Assembly: GCA_036971475.1 (NCBI GenBank)
Contig: JBAIZL010000005.1
Location: 172,484,386 to 172,548,385 of the forward strand
Direction: 5' to 3'
Source of the DNA: Prosapia bicincta
Lineage: Eukaryota > Arthropoda > Insecta > Hemiptera > Cercopidae
DNA: 64,000 nucleotides
The notes under the pieces are model-generated. The model was not told where the DNA came from and did not search any database. It worked only from the letters and a program-made list of their open reading frames with translations. Position numbers and translations under genes: made by a program. Shown in pieces: positions 1-15,295 of the stretch; within the stretch, counting starts at the first letter, position 1, and every line of letters begins with the position of its first letter.

Positions 1-49
1 TGGTAATCTGTGAGATAGTTATGTTTGGTAGGTCTTGCTTTACAAGAGA

Positions 50-587
<538 letters not shown>

Positions 588-713
588 AACATAAATAAAT
601 GAAACCTCTATACCACATATTACTTTTTTTTATTTATTATTTATTTTTTTTATTTAAAACCTTTGGTTTAAAAAAAGTCATTTGTGGTATAGAGGTTTCA
701 TTTATTTATGTTA
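588..713. repeat. Foldback repeat, 30-bp perfect arms
   Basis: Arms 588-617 (starting AACATAAATAAATG) and 684-713 are exact reverse complements around a T/A-rich loop. The structure resembles a small hairpin-type element; no target-site duplication or family can be assigned. Confidence 0.85.
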
Positions 714-1732
<1,019 letters not shown>

Positions 1733-1734
1733 GT

Positions 1735-2500
1735 ATTTACAAAACTATTATATTTTATGTTATCAATGTTAGGATATACTTAAATATTATTATATTTAAA
1801 CAAATATTATTATTATATAATGTTCTTGTAACAAATGGGGGCGAAAATACAACTGTAAATTTGAAAAAGGTTTTACGTCATTTTTATATATGCTTCTGTT
1901 CGTGGATAATAATATTTCAAGGGATTACATTGTTACTGTTTAAGTTGCATTGTGAACATCATTATTAAATATTAGTAGACAGTAACTAACACATAATAGT
2001 TCCTTTTCTCATACGCATTTTAATCAGAAAGCCTTCATCAACTTTGTAACTGTAAATCAGATTTAAATTTCTTTTGATAAACATATAATCTGTAAGCATT
2101 TTCATAAATATTTCAGAGGGATAAAATAAACAAATAGAGAATTATTTCTTTTTTATAATATTTTAAGATTTTATTTTTGTAAAAGATTTTTAAAAGGTAA
2201 AATTGAAAATAGTTAAGCACTTAATTAAACTCAATAAGTAAAAAAATACTTGTGTATTGTTTATTCGGTTTTATTGGTAATAATTATGCCATGTTTCATA
2301 GTTGAACATGAAAATAAACAGTTGAACAATTCTTGAAATTTTATTATTTCCCCTAATTGGCAACAAATTGTTTATACAATTTTTTTCGTAGCTGTGTACT
2401 GTGAACTGTAATTAAGTAGATTGAAATAGGAAGTACATCTCAGCCTGATAAAGTAATTGCTAAATAATAAAGAAACACCAAGTTACAATGAGTAATATAT
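1735..2500. other. AT-rich intergenic DNA, no feature seen
   Basis: No coding similarity, satellite unit or RNA gene recognised. Confidence 0.5.
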
Positions 2501-2830
2501 TTTGTCATACTCGTTTCAAAGAAAACGTCACCATCATCAGTGAGAACAACTACAAAAATTCAACGCTCTATATACAACCCATATATATGTATGTTTTGGA
2601 AGTGAAGGGAAGAATTAATTAATAATTTGCATTTATAATTATTAAATTATTAACTTAAACGTTTCGATGACAAATTCAACCTCATTGAGTTATAACTACT
2701 ACAAAATATAAGCTCCAACTTAGATTAGGATTTTATAGTAGTTATAATTTAACTTTGTTGTGGTTATAATTCACTGATAATGATGACGTTGTCAACGAAA
2801 CTGGCTTTAAAAAATTATTGTCAGTCTGGG
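2501..2830. mobile_element. Retroelement-end-like block with hammerhead-like boxes (PLE-related)
   Basis: Contains two boxes of the type found in Penelope-like element ends. On the minus strand at 2513-2540, CTGATGA is followed by GAAAC after 16 bases. On the plus strand at 2774-2801, CTGATAATGATGACG leads to GTCAACGAAAC, where CGTTG can pair with CAACG. A third, weaker GAAACG lies near 2660. The opposed orientation suggests an inverted-end, non-autonomous element. No reverse transcriptase is present. Confidence 0.4.
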
Positions 2831-3007
2831 TATATTATTAATTAAACGTATTAATAAACAAATTTGCGAATTTATAACCTTTGTAACAATTACATTGAAA
2901 TAATTTATTTTAAGGATCCTTCTGATTTAAACACCTTTCAAAATGTGAACTGATAATAATATTTAAGACAATATTTCAGAGAAAGCAAGGAGTTAAGAAA
3001 GAGTTAC

Positions 3008-3110
3008 CTGCTCCGCCAGTGATGCTCTCGGAGTGTTACCGTTGTCCGGTTGTACAACCTGCTTATATAGATACACGCAGCTCCTGGGGCATTCCTCTCA
3101 CGTGAGCCGT
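3008..3110 (-). promoter_or_regulatory. Candidate minus-strand promoter with first-exon donor
   Basis: A GC-richer island in AT-rich DNA. Reading the minus strand: an E-box palindrome CACGTG at about 3099-3104, a TATA box CTATATAAG at 3062-3070, then about 55 bases later GGAGCAG followed by GTAACT, a good splice donor with the exon ending at 3008. If the TATA box is used, transcription would start near 3038 and the first exon would be only about 30 non-coding bases. The transcript would run off the left edge. No coding exon of it is seen, so an old repeat remains possible. Confidence 0.35.
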
Positions 3111-3139
3111 GTTTGAGCTTCGTCCAATAATGGCCAGGC

Positions 3140-3704
3140 TGATACAGTTCACTATAGGTTAAGGTTAAGACTGTTTTGTGTTTTATTTTGATGAAAATGG
3201 TGGATAAATTGAGAACACAGTGCAGGGATTACGGTTGGGAACGTAACCAAGGGCTTTGGAATTGTGTTTTGACGCTTAATTGCGTATGTTTTTATCCAAC
3301 ATGGGAAAATTACTTTCCAAAAATTGTACCTTTATACCTACTTACGTGGCGTTGAGTTTTAGAAGAATTAGATGATAAAAATTATTTTAAAAATAATAGT
3401 AGCACTAACCTACGACATTTACCTATGACATACGTAACCTATGACGTTTAACATTCCTTTTAAGACATTCATAGCTATGATCGATTTATTATAATTAGAA
3501 GTACAGTACTTAAAATAATGATTTAAGGTACACCATTTGTGGGTTTAGTTTTAAAAACTAGTCGCATGTAGGTTACATAAACTTTAAAACACGATTATGT
3601 AGGATTTATCTCTCCCAAGAATAAACACGAACATATAAATAACACTTTTTATTAAATACAAATTATAAAATAGTTTTAAAGTCAATGATGAGTCTAAATG
3701 TTTT
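3140..3704. other. AT-rich DNA, no feature seen
   Basis: No coding similarity or repeat structure recognised between the candidate promoter and the CCTAA minisatellite. Confidence 0.45.
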
Positions 3705-3779
3705 AACCTAACCTAACCTGACTTAACCAGCTCTAACCTAACCTAACCTGACTTAACCAGCTCTAATCTAACCTAACAG
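3705..3779. repeat. 30-bp minisatellite built of arthropod telomere-type CCTAA words
   Basis: Two and a half copies of a 30-bp unit that begins AACCTAACCTAACCTG and ends AACCAGCTCT. The CCTAA pentamer is the complement of TTAGG, the common arthropod telomere repeat. It may be an interstitial telomeric remnant or a chance pentamer-rich minisatellite. Confidence 0.6.
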
Positions 3780-4245
3780 TATAATATTTTTTCTAATAAA
3801 TAAATTGCCTGATAAACTTTGTATCTCCTTACGAAAACGGCGATGTCTTTAAGTATTCCTGATTTTCATGCATTTTGTTATTGTTTTCGAAAAATACTTT
3901 GTTCACAAATGATTCAGTTTTGCTATTAATTTTGGCAGTTTTAAAGAAATTAAATGTGTAACTAATTATTTTTTTATTATTAAATTGTTTTAATCTATTT
4001 TGTTATAAAAATGTGCGTATTGTGTAAGCCTTATTTTACAACATGCAATACTTATTGTGAAGCTCAGAATACCTGATGATTTCTTGAGGATCTCAAGTAA
4101 GTTTTAAGAGCTTAAAGTGCATTTGTTAACATCACCACTCCGAGACATTAAAACCGCGATGATGAGAAGGAGGTTTTGAAGAGGTGATGAGTTAAACATG
4201 ATACAGTGGAACCCTATGTAAAAATACAGGCACGCTTGTACTCAC
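3780..4245. other. AT-rich DNA, no feature seen
   Basis: No coding similarity or repeat structure recognised before the CA array. Confidence 0.45.
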
Positions 4246-6421
<2,176 letters not shown>

Positions 6422-6539
6422 GCGAGACTTGAAGATGAAAATTTATTCACACTACTTTGAAACATAATGTGTTTACGTTCAAAAATAAAAATGTTGTAAT
6501 TATTACTTTAAATAACTAAAAAGTTAATTTTAAAAATAC

Positions 6540-6970
6540 TTGACTAAGTGAATACGTAGTTGCTTACTTGCTGACGCGTTTCAAAACATTCGTTCCTTTT
6601 ACGAAGCTAACCTCTACTGGCGGCATCGGTTAGGTGTAAAGGGTCTAACGGGAATGGATTTATGACTGTGGAATGGGATGGGTTGTTTTGGCTGTGTGTC
6701 ATATAATAGAAAGGCTGTTGGCTTCAAAGTGTGTGTGATCATTTAATACGTTTTCTTTACCTGTTGCGTAGTATTTGTATATTTCATATTTTTCTAAGGT
6801 TGTTAGTTTTTTCTTTGTTTTAATGTGTGTAGAAGATTTAAATTAGTGTGAATTTTGGTGTGTGTGTGTGTGTGTTGGGTGTTTTTTAAAAGTTTTGCGT
6901 AGCTGGATCTACGGTTTGTTTGTTTTTTTTGGGGGGGTAATGTGTTGCTGATTACATCAAGCAACTTATA
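6540..6970 (-). mobile_element. Penelope-like retroelement, 5'-truncated 3' end
   Basis: The minus strand reads LEKYEIYKYYATGKENVLNDHTHF after HTLKQRKN, the same C-terminal pattern as the other PLE copies here (N/QYEIYRHT). The 3' part carries TTTTGAAACGCGTCAGCAAG, a motif it shares with the foldback at 14470-14636, and the sequence GATTACATCAAGCAAC near 6950 recurs at about 14663 just past that foldback. A short (TG)n lies inside at about 6859. Only the end of the endonuclease part remains; no reverse transcriptase. Confidence 0.55.
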
Positions 6971-7261
6971 TAGAAAGTATATTAAAGTAATATAAAACAC
7001 TCGTTAAAATGGGGAATTTACATTATTTACAAATTTCAAGTCATATGCCTGTTCTACACCAAAATTAAAACACAATACTTTTAACATGTGTTTTTGATGA
7101 TGTTACATAATTTTACATTATAAAAACACCTCAAAATAAAAAAAAATTGTAAAAAAACCATCGCAAAAATTGTTTTTTTAATATTTTGCCAACATTTAGG
7201 GTTAATGAACGACCGGAAGATGTCAACCTATTTTGAAAACTGTCCCCACCCTTTTATCTAT

Positions 7262-7264
<3 letters not shown>
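6971..7264. other. AT-rich DNA, no feature seen
   Basis: No coding similarity or repeat structure recognised. Confidence 0.45.
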
Positions 7265-7329
<65 letters not shown>

Positions 7330-7365
7330 CACACACACACACAAAACACACACACACACACAAAC
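7265..7365. repeat. (CA)n microsatellite
   Basis: CA run with CGCA and AAAA interruptions. Confidence 0.97.
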
Positions 7366-7479
7366 TCTTTCTCTTCTCTCTCGCTTGCACCTGCAATATT
7401 AATAACAAATTTTATGTATCAACGATTTAATTATTTTACTACAGCCGTATCAAATAATTTATATGACAATTGCGCAACC

Positions 7480-8290
7480 TTACTGCACGGTGTGTCAAGC
7501 AGCCACTTCTTGGCACACGTATACTGTCACGGTAAAGCTACGTCTGACCCGTCTGTAGCATATGCTTAAACCTATAACATTCTGGAATTGTTAGCATCAG
7601 GTTATCTATCTCCTCTTTGAGGAACTTGGATAAGCAAACACCTCGTTTACTGGATTCCCATTCTAAAAAAATATTTCTTTTTAGCTCCATTCATCGAATC
7701 TGTGACGTTTTTAGTTGTTTTATTTATCGATTATTCGATTCTCAATAAAAAGAATTCAGTAATTTGGTACACGGTTAAATGATTCTGAATTCTTACATTA
7801 ATTTTCGCCTCACGGAGGTGCCTCACGGGAAGCTGGCCGCCATTTGGGACTGGGCGACTTTTAGGAGACCGGATTAAGGTTGCAAAAAATAGCCGAAGAG
7901 TAGATTTTAGAGTTCTTGTACAACATGCCGGGGTACTCATTAAGGTATGCTAAACTTAACAGTACTTTTGGCAACGTGTTTGTTGTATGACCTAACCCAT
8001 CACTTGCAAATTGTGTTCTTTCTAAACCACAGCCGGCTGCCCCTCATTTCTCTTATTAACAGTTGTCTTTGACCTCACTCTGTACTTTCTCTTTAATATA
8101 TGTTGTGCTAATGCTCGTTTGTATGCTCTTGACGTCGCGTATTTACCGTGAGACGTTTCTTTAGCAGCTATTGACAACGCTGTTGTGTTTACCTCAACTA
8201 TATAATGTAAAAGCCAATTTAAACAGACAATAAAAGGTCTTCAGCAGTGTTAGATGTTACCAGGTTCAAAAATGCCAGTGAGGATTAAAA
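7480..8290. other. GC-richer unassigned block
   Basis: Base composition rises clearly above the surroundings, especially 7810-7900 and 8030-8160. No continuous frame or domain is seen; the 69-residue minus-strand frame at 7731-7940 has no recognisable motif. It could be an old transposon or a conserved non-coding region. Confidence 0.3.
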
Positions 8291-8448
8291 CCTGAAACAA
8301 AAAAAATGCTATAACGTGTTTTATTTTGGGCAAAATAGATTTTAAATTTGACACCTCAAGTTAGAGTTTATATCTATTATTAATTTTGAATAACTTATTT
8401 TAAATTATTTGTTACTGCCTTCAACCTGAGCGAGTAGTTTAGATTTTA

Positions 8449-8453
<5 letters not shown>

Positions 8454-8501
<48 letters not shown>
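8454..8501. repeat. (TA)n microsatellite
   Basis: About 24 TA units. Confidence 0.97.
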
Positions 8502-8589
8502 CACCTACCTATAGTAGTACTGTACTTAGTTTTTTTTTAATATGAAGACGTCCTTTTCGGGAGATGTATCTTGAAATTACTTACTCATA

Positions 8590-8695
8590 TTGTAAATAAC
8601 TGAAACGACTGTCTGAGCTTCGGTCTATGTTGACAACGGTCTATGTTGACCTCTCCGAAACGTCCGTCCTAATTAGACAAAAAATAAGTGCTACT
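8590..8695 (+). mobile_element. Small PLE-end-like remnant with GAAACGTC box
   Basis: TCTCCGAAACGTCCGTCC at 8652-8669 resembles GGCCGAAACGTCGG at 4875 and 5824. An internal duplication, GGTCTATGTTGAC twice (about 8625 and 8638), disrupts the part upstream. No coding sequence. Confidence 0.35.
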
Positions 8696-8825
8696 ACAGG
8701 TATATGTTTATGCACTTTTTTATTTTAAAGTAAAAATTTCTTCTGCATCAATAAATTTTCATGTCCAAAAAATAAATTTAATACTTGTTGTACATATATA
8801 CCGTAATACACACTGTCTTATGGGC

Positions 8826-10170
8826 CATTGTAATATTCACCGCTGTACTATACTACATAATGTATTATGAACTGCTTCACTATACTATATATTGTAAAAT
8901 GCACAGCTGTACTATACTACACAATGTATTATGAACTGCTTCACTATACTACACACTGAATTATGCACAGCTGTACTATATTACACAATGTATTACGAAC
9001 TGCTTCACTATACTACACATTGAATATTACACAGCTGTACTATACTACCAAAAGGATTTTTCACTATACTACACATTGTATTATTCACAGCTGTACTATA
9101 CTACACAATGTTATATGAACTGCTTCACTATACTATATATTGTAAAATGCACAGCTGTACTATACTACACAATGTATTACGAACTGCTTCACTATACTAT
9201 ACATTGTATTATACTAAACACTTTATTAAGAACAGCTGTACTATACTACACTCTGTATTTTTAACTGCTTCACTATACTACACATTGTACTACGCACCAC
9301 TGTACTATACTACACCATTCATTATGAACTGCTTCACTATACTACACATTGTAATAGGCACATCTGTACTATACTACACAATGTATTATAACTGCTTCAC
9401 TATACTACACATTGTGTTATGCACAGCTGTACTTTACTACACAATGTATTATAACTGCTTCACTATACTACACATTGTATTATGCACAGCTGTACTTTAC
9501 TACACAATTTATTACGAACTGCTTCACTATACTAAAACATTTTATTATGAACAGCTGTACTATACTACACAATGTATTATGAAGTGCTTCACTATACTAA
9601 ACATTTTATTATGAACAGCTGTACTTTACTACACAATGTATTATGAACTGCTTCACTACATTACACATTGTGTTATTCACAGCTGTACTTTACTACACAA
9701 TGTATTATGAAGTGCTTCACTATACTACACATTGTGTTATTCACAGCTGTACTATACTACACAATGTATTATGAACTGCTTCACTCTACAACACATTGTA
9801 TTATGCACATCTGTACTATACTACACGATGTATTATGAATTGCTTCACTATACTACAAATTGTATAATGGATAGCTCTTACTATACTACACAATGTATTA
9901 TGAACCACTTCACTATACTACACATTGTTATATGCACAGCTGTACTATACTACACGATGTATTATGAATTGCTTCACTATACTACAAATTGTATAATGGA
10001 TAGCTCTTACTATACTACACTCTGTATTTTAAACTGCTTCACTATATTACGCATTGTAGTATGCTCTCCTATATTATATTAAACCTGTGTTTTGTATTGC
10101 TGGACTATTTTACAATAGTTATTTGTATTGCTTTACTATATTACACATTGTATAATATGATCTGCTTTAT
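8826..10170. repeat. 64-bp dimeric minisatellite (two related 32-bp halves), about 20 dimers
   Basis: The unit alternates half A (CACAGCTGTACTATACTACA, ending ATGTATTATG) and half B (AACTGCTTCACTATACTACA, ending TTGTATTATG). Both halves are 32 bp, with TATACTACACA and a TGTATTATG tail in common, so the array is a two-step higher-order repeat. It decays toward 10,300. The 168- and 116-residue frames across it are repeat artefacts. Confidence 0.95.
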
Positions 10171-10309
10171 TTTATTACCCTTTGTATTTTAGTACTTTGT
10201 GTAATGCACTTGTGTTACACCATGTACTTGGTTTTGCTTTACTATATCACAAATTGTATTTCGTACTGATGGACTATATTACAATTAGACTTACTTCAAT
10301 TATTGATTA

Positions 10310-11260
10310 TACTTCAATTGATGTAACTCTATTACTTATTTTATTAATTGATCTTACACGTCACAAGTATTGCAACAAAATTATACCTGGCAATGTACAC
10401 ATTTTGAGTAATTTGAAAAATAATAATCTTCTCTGAAGATCTCATTCTTGAGACTAAATACGTGAAGTACTATTTCACGCAACAACCACACTTACACAAC
10501 TTTATAAAGCGATGGTTTCTCTATAAAACAGAGCACTACGTTATCTTCTGAACTGAATACAATATACTTACAAAACATCCGGTTTAGAAGATTTGGTTTC
10601 CGATATGTGAGCTTACCGATTGACAATTGAACTGTTCTACATCTTAGTATATGCTTTTGCAAACGCTTTTCACTTCACGCATTATCAATAAAGTGTATTC
10701 TATTTTAGAAGCCAGAGCTAATCTAACCAGATACTTCACTTCCATATTGTGACATACCTGTGAAGTACAACATAGTGTCCTGTTTTATAGAGACACATTG
10801 ATTTTACAAAGTTTTATGTTATAAAGTGACATTAAATCTATAATTTTTCAAAATTTCCAATTGTCGAACTTTAAAGTGTAATTTTGTGTGATATTGGGAA
10901 ATTTTACAGTGTCATGGATAATTTTTTTTCTGCAATACCGTTGACGTTTGAGATTGATATAAAAGGAACGTGCCTGGGGTGAGGGGGGGGGTTCGACTCC
11001 CGAAATATTTAGGGTTATGCAATTTTCAATACACATAAAAACATTAAAATATAGTAATAAAGTGTGATACTAATTTTATTAATTTAATACTAGTAATAGT
11101 TCGGTATTTAATAACTAAATACTTTATCTAAAGTTAAAATTTATATTTGACTTCTTACTTTGTTGATTTTTTTGTAATAAGCTAAAAACATCTGAAAATA
11201 ATTACTATTAGCTTTTTTGTTCAGTTGTTAAAGTAAAAACCATCAACGAAAGGGTTTTTT
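10310..11260. other. AT-rich DNA with old repeat fragments
   Basis: 10780-10960 resembles 1060-1240. A run of Gs at 10983 is followed by TTCGACTCCC, which looks like a tRNA B box, but there is no A box or cloverleaf. No gene seen. Confidence 0.35.
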
Positions 11261-11261
11261 A

Positions 11262-11960
11262 AAACTTTTCCCTAGAGACAAGGAGGGATCCGATTCTCCT
11301 CTCTTACTTAGGGGAGCCCTTAGTTTATACCCCGGATCCCTCCCCCATATTTCCGTTGGACATCCCTCTTCCCATACCCCGGACATCCCCCTGAAATTCA
11401 ATCCCGCGTATCGCTCTCTTTAAACATACGTATTTAAATATTGCTTCCTGAGTTCAATAACACACAATGTGGTCGTCTGTCGCTGATTTGAAACTCAAAA
11501 TAGCATAAATACCAATAAAAAGGTTTGTTTAACTCAAGCGACAGGCTTCCCTTGAAAGGCATCTGGCGGGACAAGCTTCCATCTCCAAACATAGGCCTGG
11601 GTAAGTTACGGGCAGCGTGTACAGCGTAAAACCTGTTGGGGTCTAATTGTTTGTGAGTGGTAAACACAAAGGTTTTGTTGATTCAGGAAAGTCGATTAAA
11701 GGAGAGTTGTAGTGTAGTTTGAAATCGAAAGCAGGTTTGGCTGAAGAGACGATGGCAATGGCCGGTGATGGCCCCATGAACCCGTGGCAATGACCCCGTC
11801 CGACTAACGGCAGCCCCGAACCAGTTTACTATCATCCAATACCTGGAGAATCACGATCTACTGACAACCTGTGTTTAGTTTGGATTAAGTAATAAAGGAA
11901 CCACCCAACGAAACTTCTCGACGACACCACGGACAAAACAGTTTTAACAACTCCCGTCTC
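11262..11960. other. GC-richer unassigned island
   Basis: Two parts: 11270-11410, rich in GGATCC and CCCC words, and 11500-11960, close to half GC. The minus-strand frame 11434-11667 contains NLPRPMFGDGSLSRQMPF, which looks like real or formerly real coding sequence, but I cannot assign it. Donor- or acceptor-like sites are not convincing. Transposon fragment or unknown exon. Confidence 0.3.
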
Positions 11961-13010
11961 AAAGCAAACACGCTACTTTTAATCATATTTCACACGATAC
12001 AAAATAATTTGAAAATTTATATCCAATAAAAATTGCATGATAAACAATCTTCAAAAATGTCTTTAAACTTTAAAAAATGTCTTTAAAATTTGTGTAAATT
12101 CAACTATGATAAATTAAAATTTTAAACAAAATTTAATGGCGATATAGGGTAACGTCTCTGCAGAAGCAAGATTTTTAATTGACTTTCTTATTCCGTATTA
12201 AGGTTAGTTTTGGACGTTAAACAAGTGAAAAATTGTACAAGTTTTCTAATATAGTCTCAAGTGAGAGGCTTCAAATCCTGTAACATTTAAATCCAACTAA
12301 AATATTAACATAATAGGCTAACTTTATTTAATCACTTATTGTGGTTATTGGGTTTGTTATTTAAAATATTATATCATAGTTGCTCAAGAAATCATTACAA
12401 TAATAGGCTAACTTCAATTTTCTTCATTACATTGAAAAAACAGGAATTTTGTCCAGAAGATTTCCGAATATAAAACATGACGATTAATGCTAACACCTCT
12501 CTTCATCTTCCCAAAAATATTATTTCAAGGCTATGTTTAAATAATTTATAAATACAATTTCCTGTATGTTTAAAATTATCGTATACTTGATTAAATAGAT
12601 AGCGTATGGTAACATATCAGCTGGTTTTACTAATCATAGGCCACGTTATTTTCTGTATTGTAAATTAACATTAAGACAAAATGTGTTAGTAAAAGAAATT
12701 GTATTCCAAAGACCCATTTATTATTATTTTTGTTTTTTTGTGTGCTTTATATGCATAATAATTTCATTTATAATACATAATTTTTTGAAACTAATTTTAA
12801 TGCAATTTTAATTTGTATATAATTAATTCTAGAATATAAACGTTTAGCCTTGTTGAAGTGAACTGATGTAGGCTATAACAGCTTCTTTGCTAGTTTGAAA
12901 TATTTTGTTAGAGACAGATTCCTTGCAAGGACAGTTTTGTCAAGCCTAATCTTCTTTAGTTAAATATTTGCACTCTTTAAGGATGAAACTTAACTAACTC
13001 ATCTTTTTGT
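11961..13010. other. AT-rich DNA, no feature seen
   Basis: No coding similarity or repeat structure recognised. Confidence 0.45.
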
Positions 13011-13319
13011 GTGTTTAAGGGAAAACCCATCACCTGGTAAGATATGTAGGCGAGATATGATAAAGAGAAGAATCAGCCCTACTACTAAAAGAATTATGGC
13101 GAGGTGAGCAGAGTCACTGCCTCTAGGAGACCGACAATTTTAGCAAATTGTCTATCAAACACTGAATCACTTGAGTAAAAATATTTAAATCTTTCCTCCA
13201 GTATTTTGCCTCATCCTCCCACAATAACTGTCTAGATATCGTTACAACACTACAAAGAATGAGTGAGCTCGTGACTTAGAAGTATAAAGAAGGAGATGTA
13301 CTACAGGGAACAGGTAGGA

Positions 13320-13930
13320 GATACAGCAATAGCAGACAGTTAAAAAGTCAGCCAAGGCAAACAGTTAAAGGAGGCATCTAGGGCAGGCAGCTAAGGGATT
13401 GAGTTAAGGAAAGAAGAATGGAAGATAGTTAAGGGAGAAGCAGTTAAAGGAGGCAGGTAAATGAGGCAGTTAAGGGAGATAACTAAGCTGGGCAGCTAAG
13501 GCAGACAGTTAAGGAATGCAGCTAAGGAAGGCAGTTAAAGGAGACATCTAGGAGATAGAGTTTAAGGGAGGTAGGTAAATGAGGCAGTTAGGGGAGATAA
13601 CTAAGCTGAGCAGCAAAGTGGGGCAAACCAGTTTGAAATGCAACTAAAAAATACCGTTAAAAGAGGCATCTAGGCAATACAGTTTAAAGGAGGTAGGTGA
13701 ATGAGGCAGTTAAGAGAAATAACTAAGCTGGGGAGCTAGGAGAGACAGATAATGCAGACAGTAAATGAATGCTTCTAAGGAAGAGAATTAAATGAGTCAC
13801 ATATGGGATATAGTTTAAAGGAGACAGTTAAAGGAGACAGTTAAAGGAGATAACCAAGCTAAGTTATAAGGGATACGAGGCAGCTAAGGGATAGAGTTAA
13901 GGTAAACAGAAAGTGTGGAAGGTAGCTAAG
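13320..13930. repeat. Irregular purine-rich minisatellite, AGTTAAGGGAGGCAGCTAAG type
   Basis: Dozens of variants of GGCAGTTAAGG, GGCAGCTAAGG and GGCATCTAGG spaced about 10-25 bases apart, almost entirely purines plus CT/TT. A longer block (GGAGGTAGGTAAATGAGGCAG, then AGATAACTAAGCTG) recurs at about 13453, 13566 and 13688, giving a loose period of about 113-122 bp. Confidence 0.75.
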
Positions 13931-14469
13931 GGTCGTCATTTTGCAGATTGATTAAATTAAAGGCCATTAGGAATACCTAACACCCAAAACTACCTGAAGG
14001 AGACTGGTTAAAAGAAACTTAAGCCAAAACTAAATTAAGACAAGTACAAATTTTTAAAGGCACCTCAGGAATACTACATCCCACATGCTTTAAAAAAATA
14101 TTCTATAGTAGTTAACCACAAAAGAAAAATTCTTGATGCCTCACATAAAACAAGAATGAACTTGAAAAGAAGTGATGTAAGGGCCTATAATGTTGCATCT
14201 AATTAAATTGTTCCTATTAACCGTTTTCAATATTAGAAGGTATTTTTTTATTCCAATATTTGCTATATTTTTTGTAGTCTGGTATAATAAATTTGTCGCA
14301 ATATAAATTTACTCTTTATTACAAACTCTATGGGAAATAAATTCAGGATCAATGAAATCATTTACATAGAAGTTCTCAATCAATTATTATTTTATTTTAA
14401 TGAGTCTACTAGATTGTAATAGGAGCTTGTGATGATAGTGATATGGTCATCAAAATGTAAGGTATATTT
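13931..14469. other. AT-rich DNA, no feature seen
   Basis: No coding similarity or repeat structure recognised. Confidence 0.45.
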
Positions 14470-14636
14470 AAAAAGTACTTAACTAAGTGAATACGTAATG
14501 GCTTACTTGCTGACGCATTTCAAAACATTCATTCCCTCTACTCATGAGTAGAGGGTTAGCTTCATAAAAGGAACAAATGTTTTGAAATAAGTCAGCAAGT
14601 AGGCCATTACGTATTCACTTAGTTAAGTAGTTTTTA
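14470..14636. repeat. Foldback made of inverted PLE ends, arms about 75 bp
   Basis: AAAAAGTACTTAACTAAGTG at the left pairs with CACTTAGTTAAGTAGTTTTT at the right. The arms contain TACTTGCTGAC and TTTCAAAACATT, the same words as the PLE 3' end at 6540-6600. The centre is a short palindrome, CTCTACTCATGAGTAGAG. This is two PLE tails in opposite orientation. Confidence 0.85.
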
Positions 14637-14689
14637 AATATATTTTAATCAGTGAATTAAAGATGATTACATCAAGCAACTTTAAAATG

Positions 14690-15117
14690 TAAGGGTTTAA
14701 TCTTAGGTAGTTTTTGTTTTAGTTATTTTAGTGGTATTGTGGATCATTGTCAAAGCAACAAACCATTCACGTCGAAGGAAAAAAATGAGTTTAAGCATTA
14801 TATTAGCAAATAATTTAACAAAATATCCATCTGAATTAATTAGATAGTCCAGTCCATGAATCTCACAAAGAGAATCTTGTGCTTACAAGAGATGCTTGAA
14901 AAGGGTTCAATGTATGTAAGATCTTTTTAACTATAAAAGAAAAATGAATAATACAAACTTTTAACAAAGTAATGCATTGCAAGAATTACACAAAATCATA
15001 GCCATATTATCACAATTTTTAATAAATATTTATGATATGGAAATTACTGTAACAGTTTGTGATAAATGCACCCATTTGCATTAGCTCTAGCATTAATAAT
15101 TTTTTTAATTTTCATGT
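14690..15117. other. AT-rich DNA, no feature seen
   Basis: No coding similarity or repeat structure recognised. Confidence 0.45.
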
Positions 15118-15295
15118 TAGTTGATTCCATCTTCACGTGAGCTACTAGTTTTTAACTAAAAACACTTGTACATATGTTACACTCGCTAATAGTAGCACTT
15201 ACTTTCATGATTGTTGAGGATGGCCGTCCTTAACAATCATAAAATTAATAGCTACTATAGGGAAGTGTAGCATATGTACAAGTGTTTTTAGTTGA
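15118..15295. repeat. Foldback related to the ends of the 28-30 kb PLE
   Basis: AACTAAAAACACTTGTACAT (about 15154) pairs with ATGTACAAGTGTTTTTAGTT (about 15272), around a centre GGATGGCCGTCC. The flank GTTGATTCCATCTTCACGTG and the words TAGTAGCACTTACTT are also found at the boundaries of the PLE at 28058-30572 and at 24600-24712. Confidence 0.85.

Noticed and set aside
9108..10082. Frames of 168 and 116 residues
   Set aside because: They lie wholly within the 64-bp minisatellite and merely translate its unit.
10975..11000. TTCGACTCCC after a G run, like a tRNA or SINE B box
   Set aside because: No A box, acceptor stem or cloverleaf could be fitted.
13019..13045. Possible micro-exon GGAAAACCCATCACCTG between AG and GTAAGA
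   Set aside because: No partner exons; the region just after it shares words with 15,500, so it is probably a dispersed repeat.
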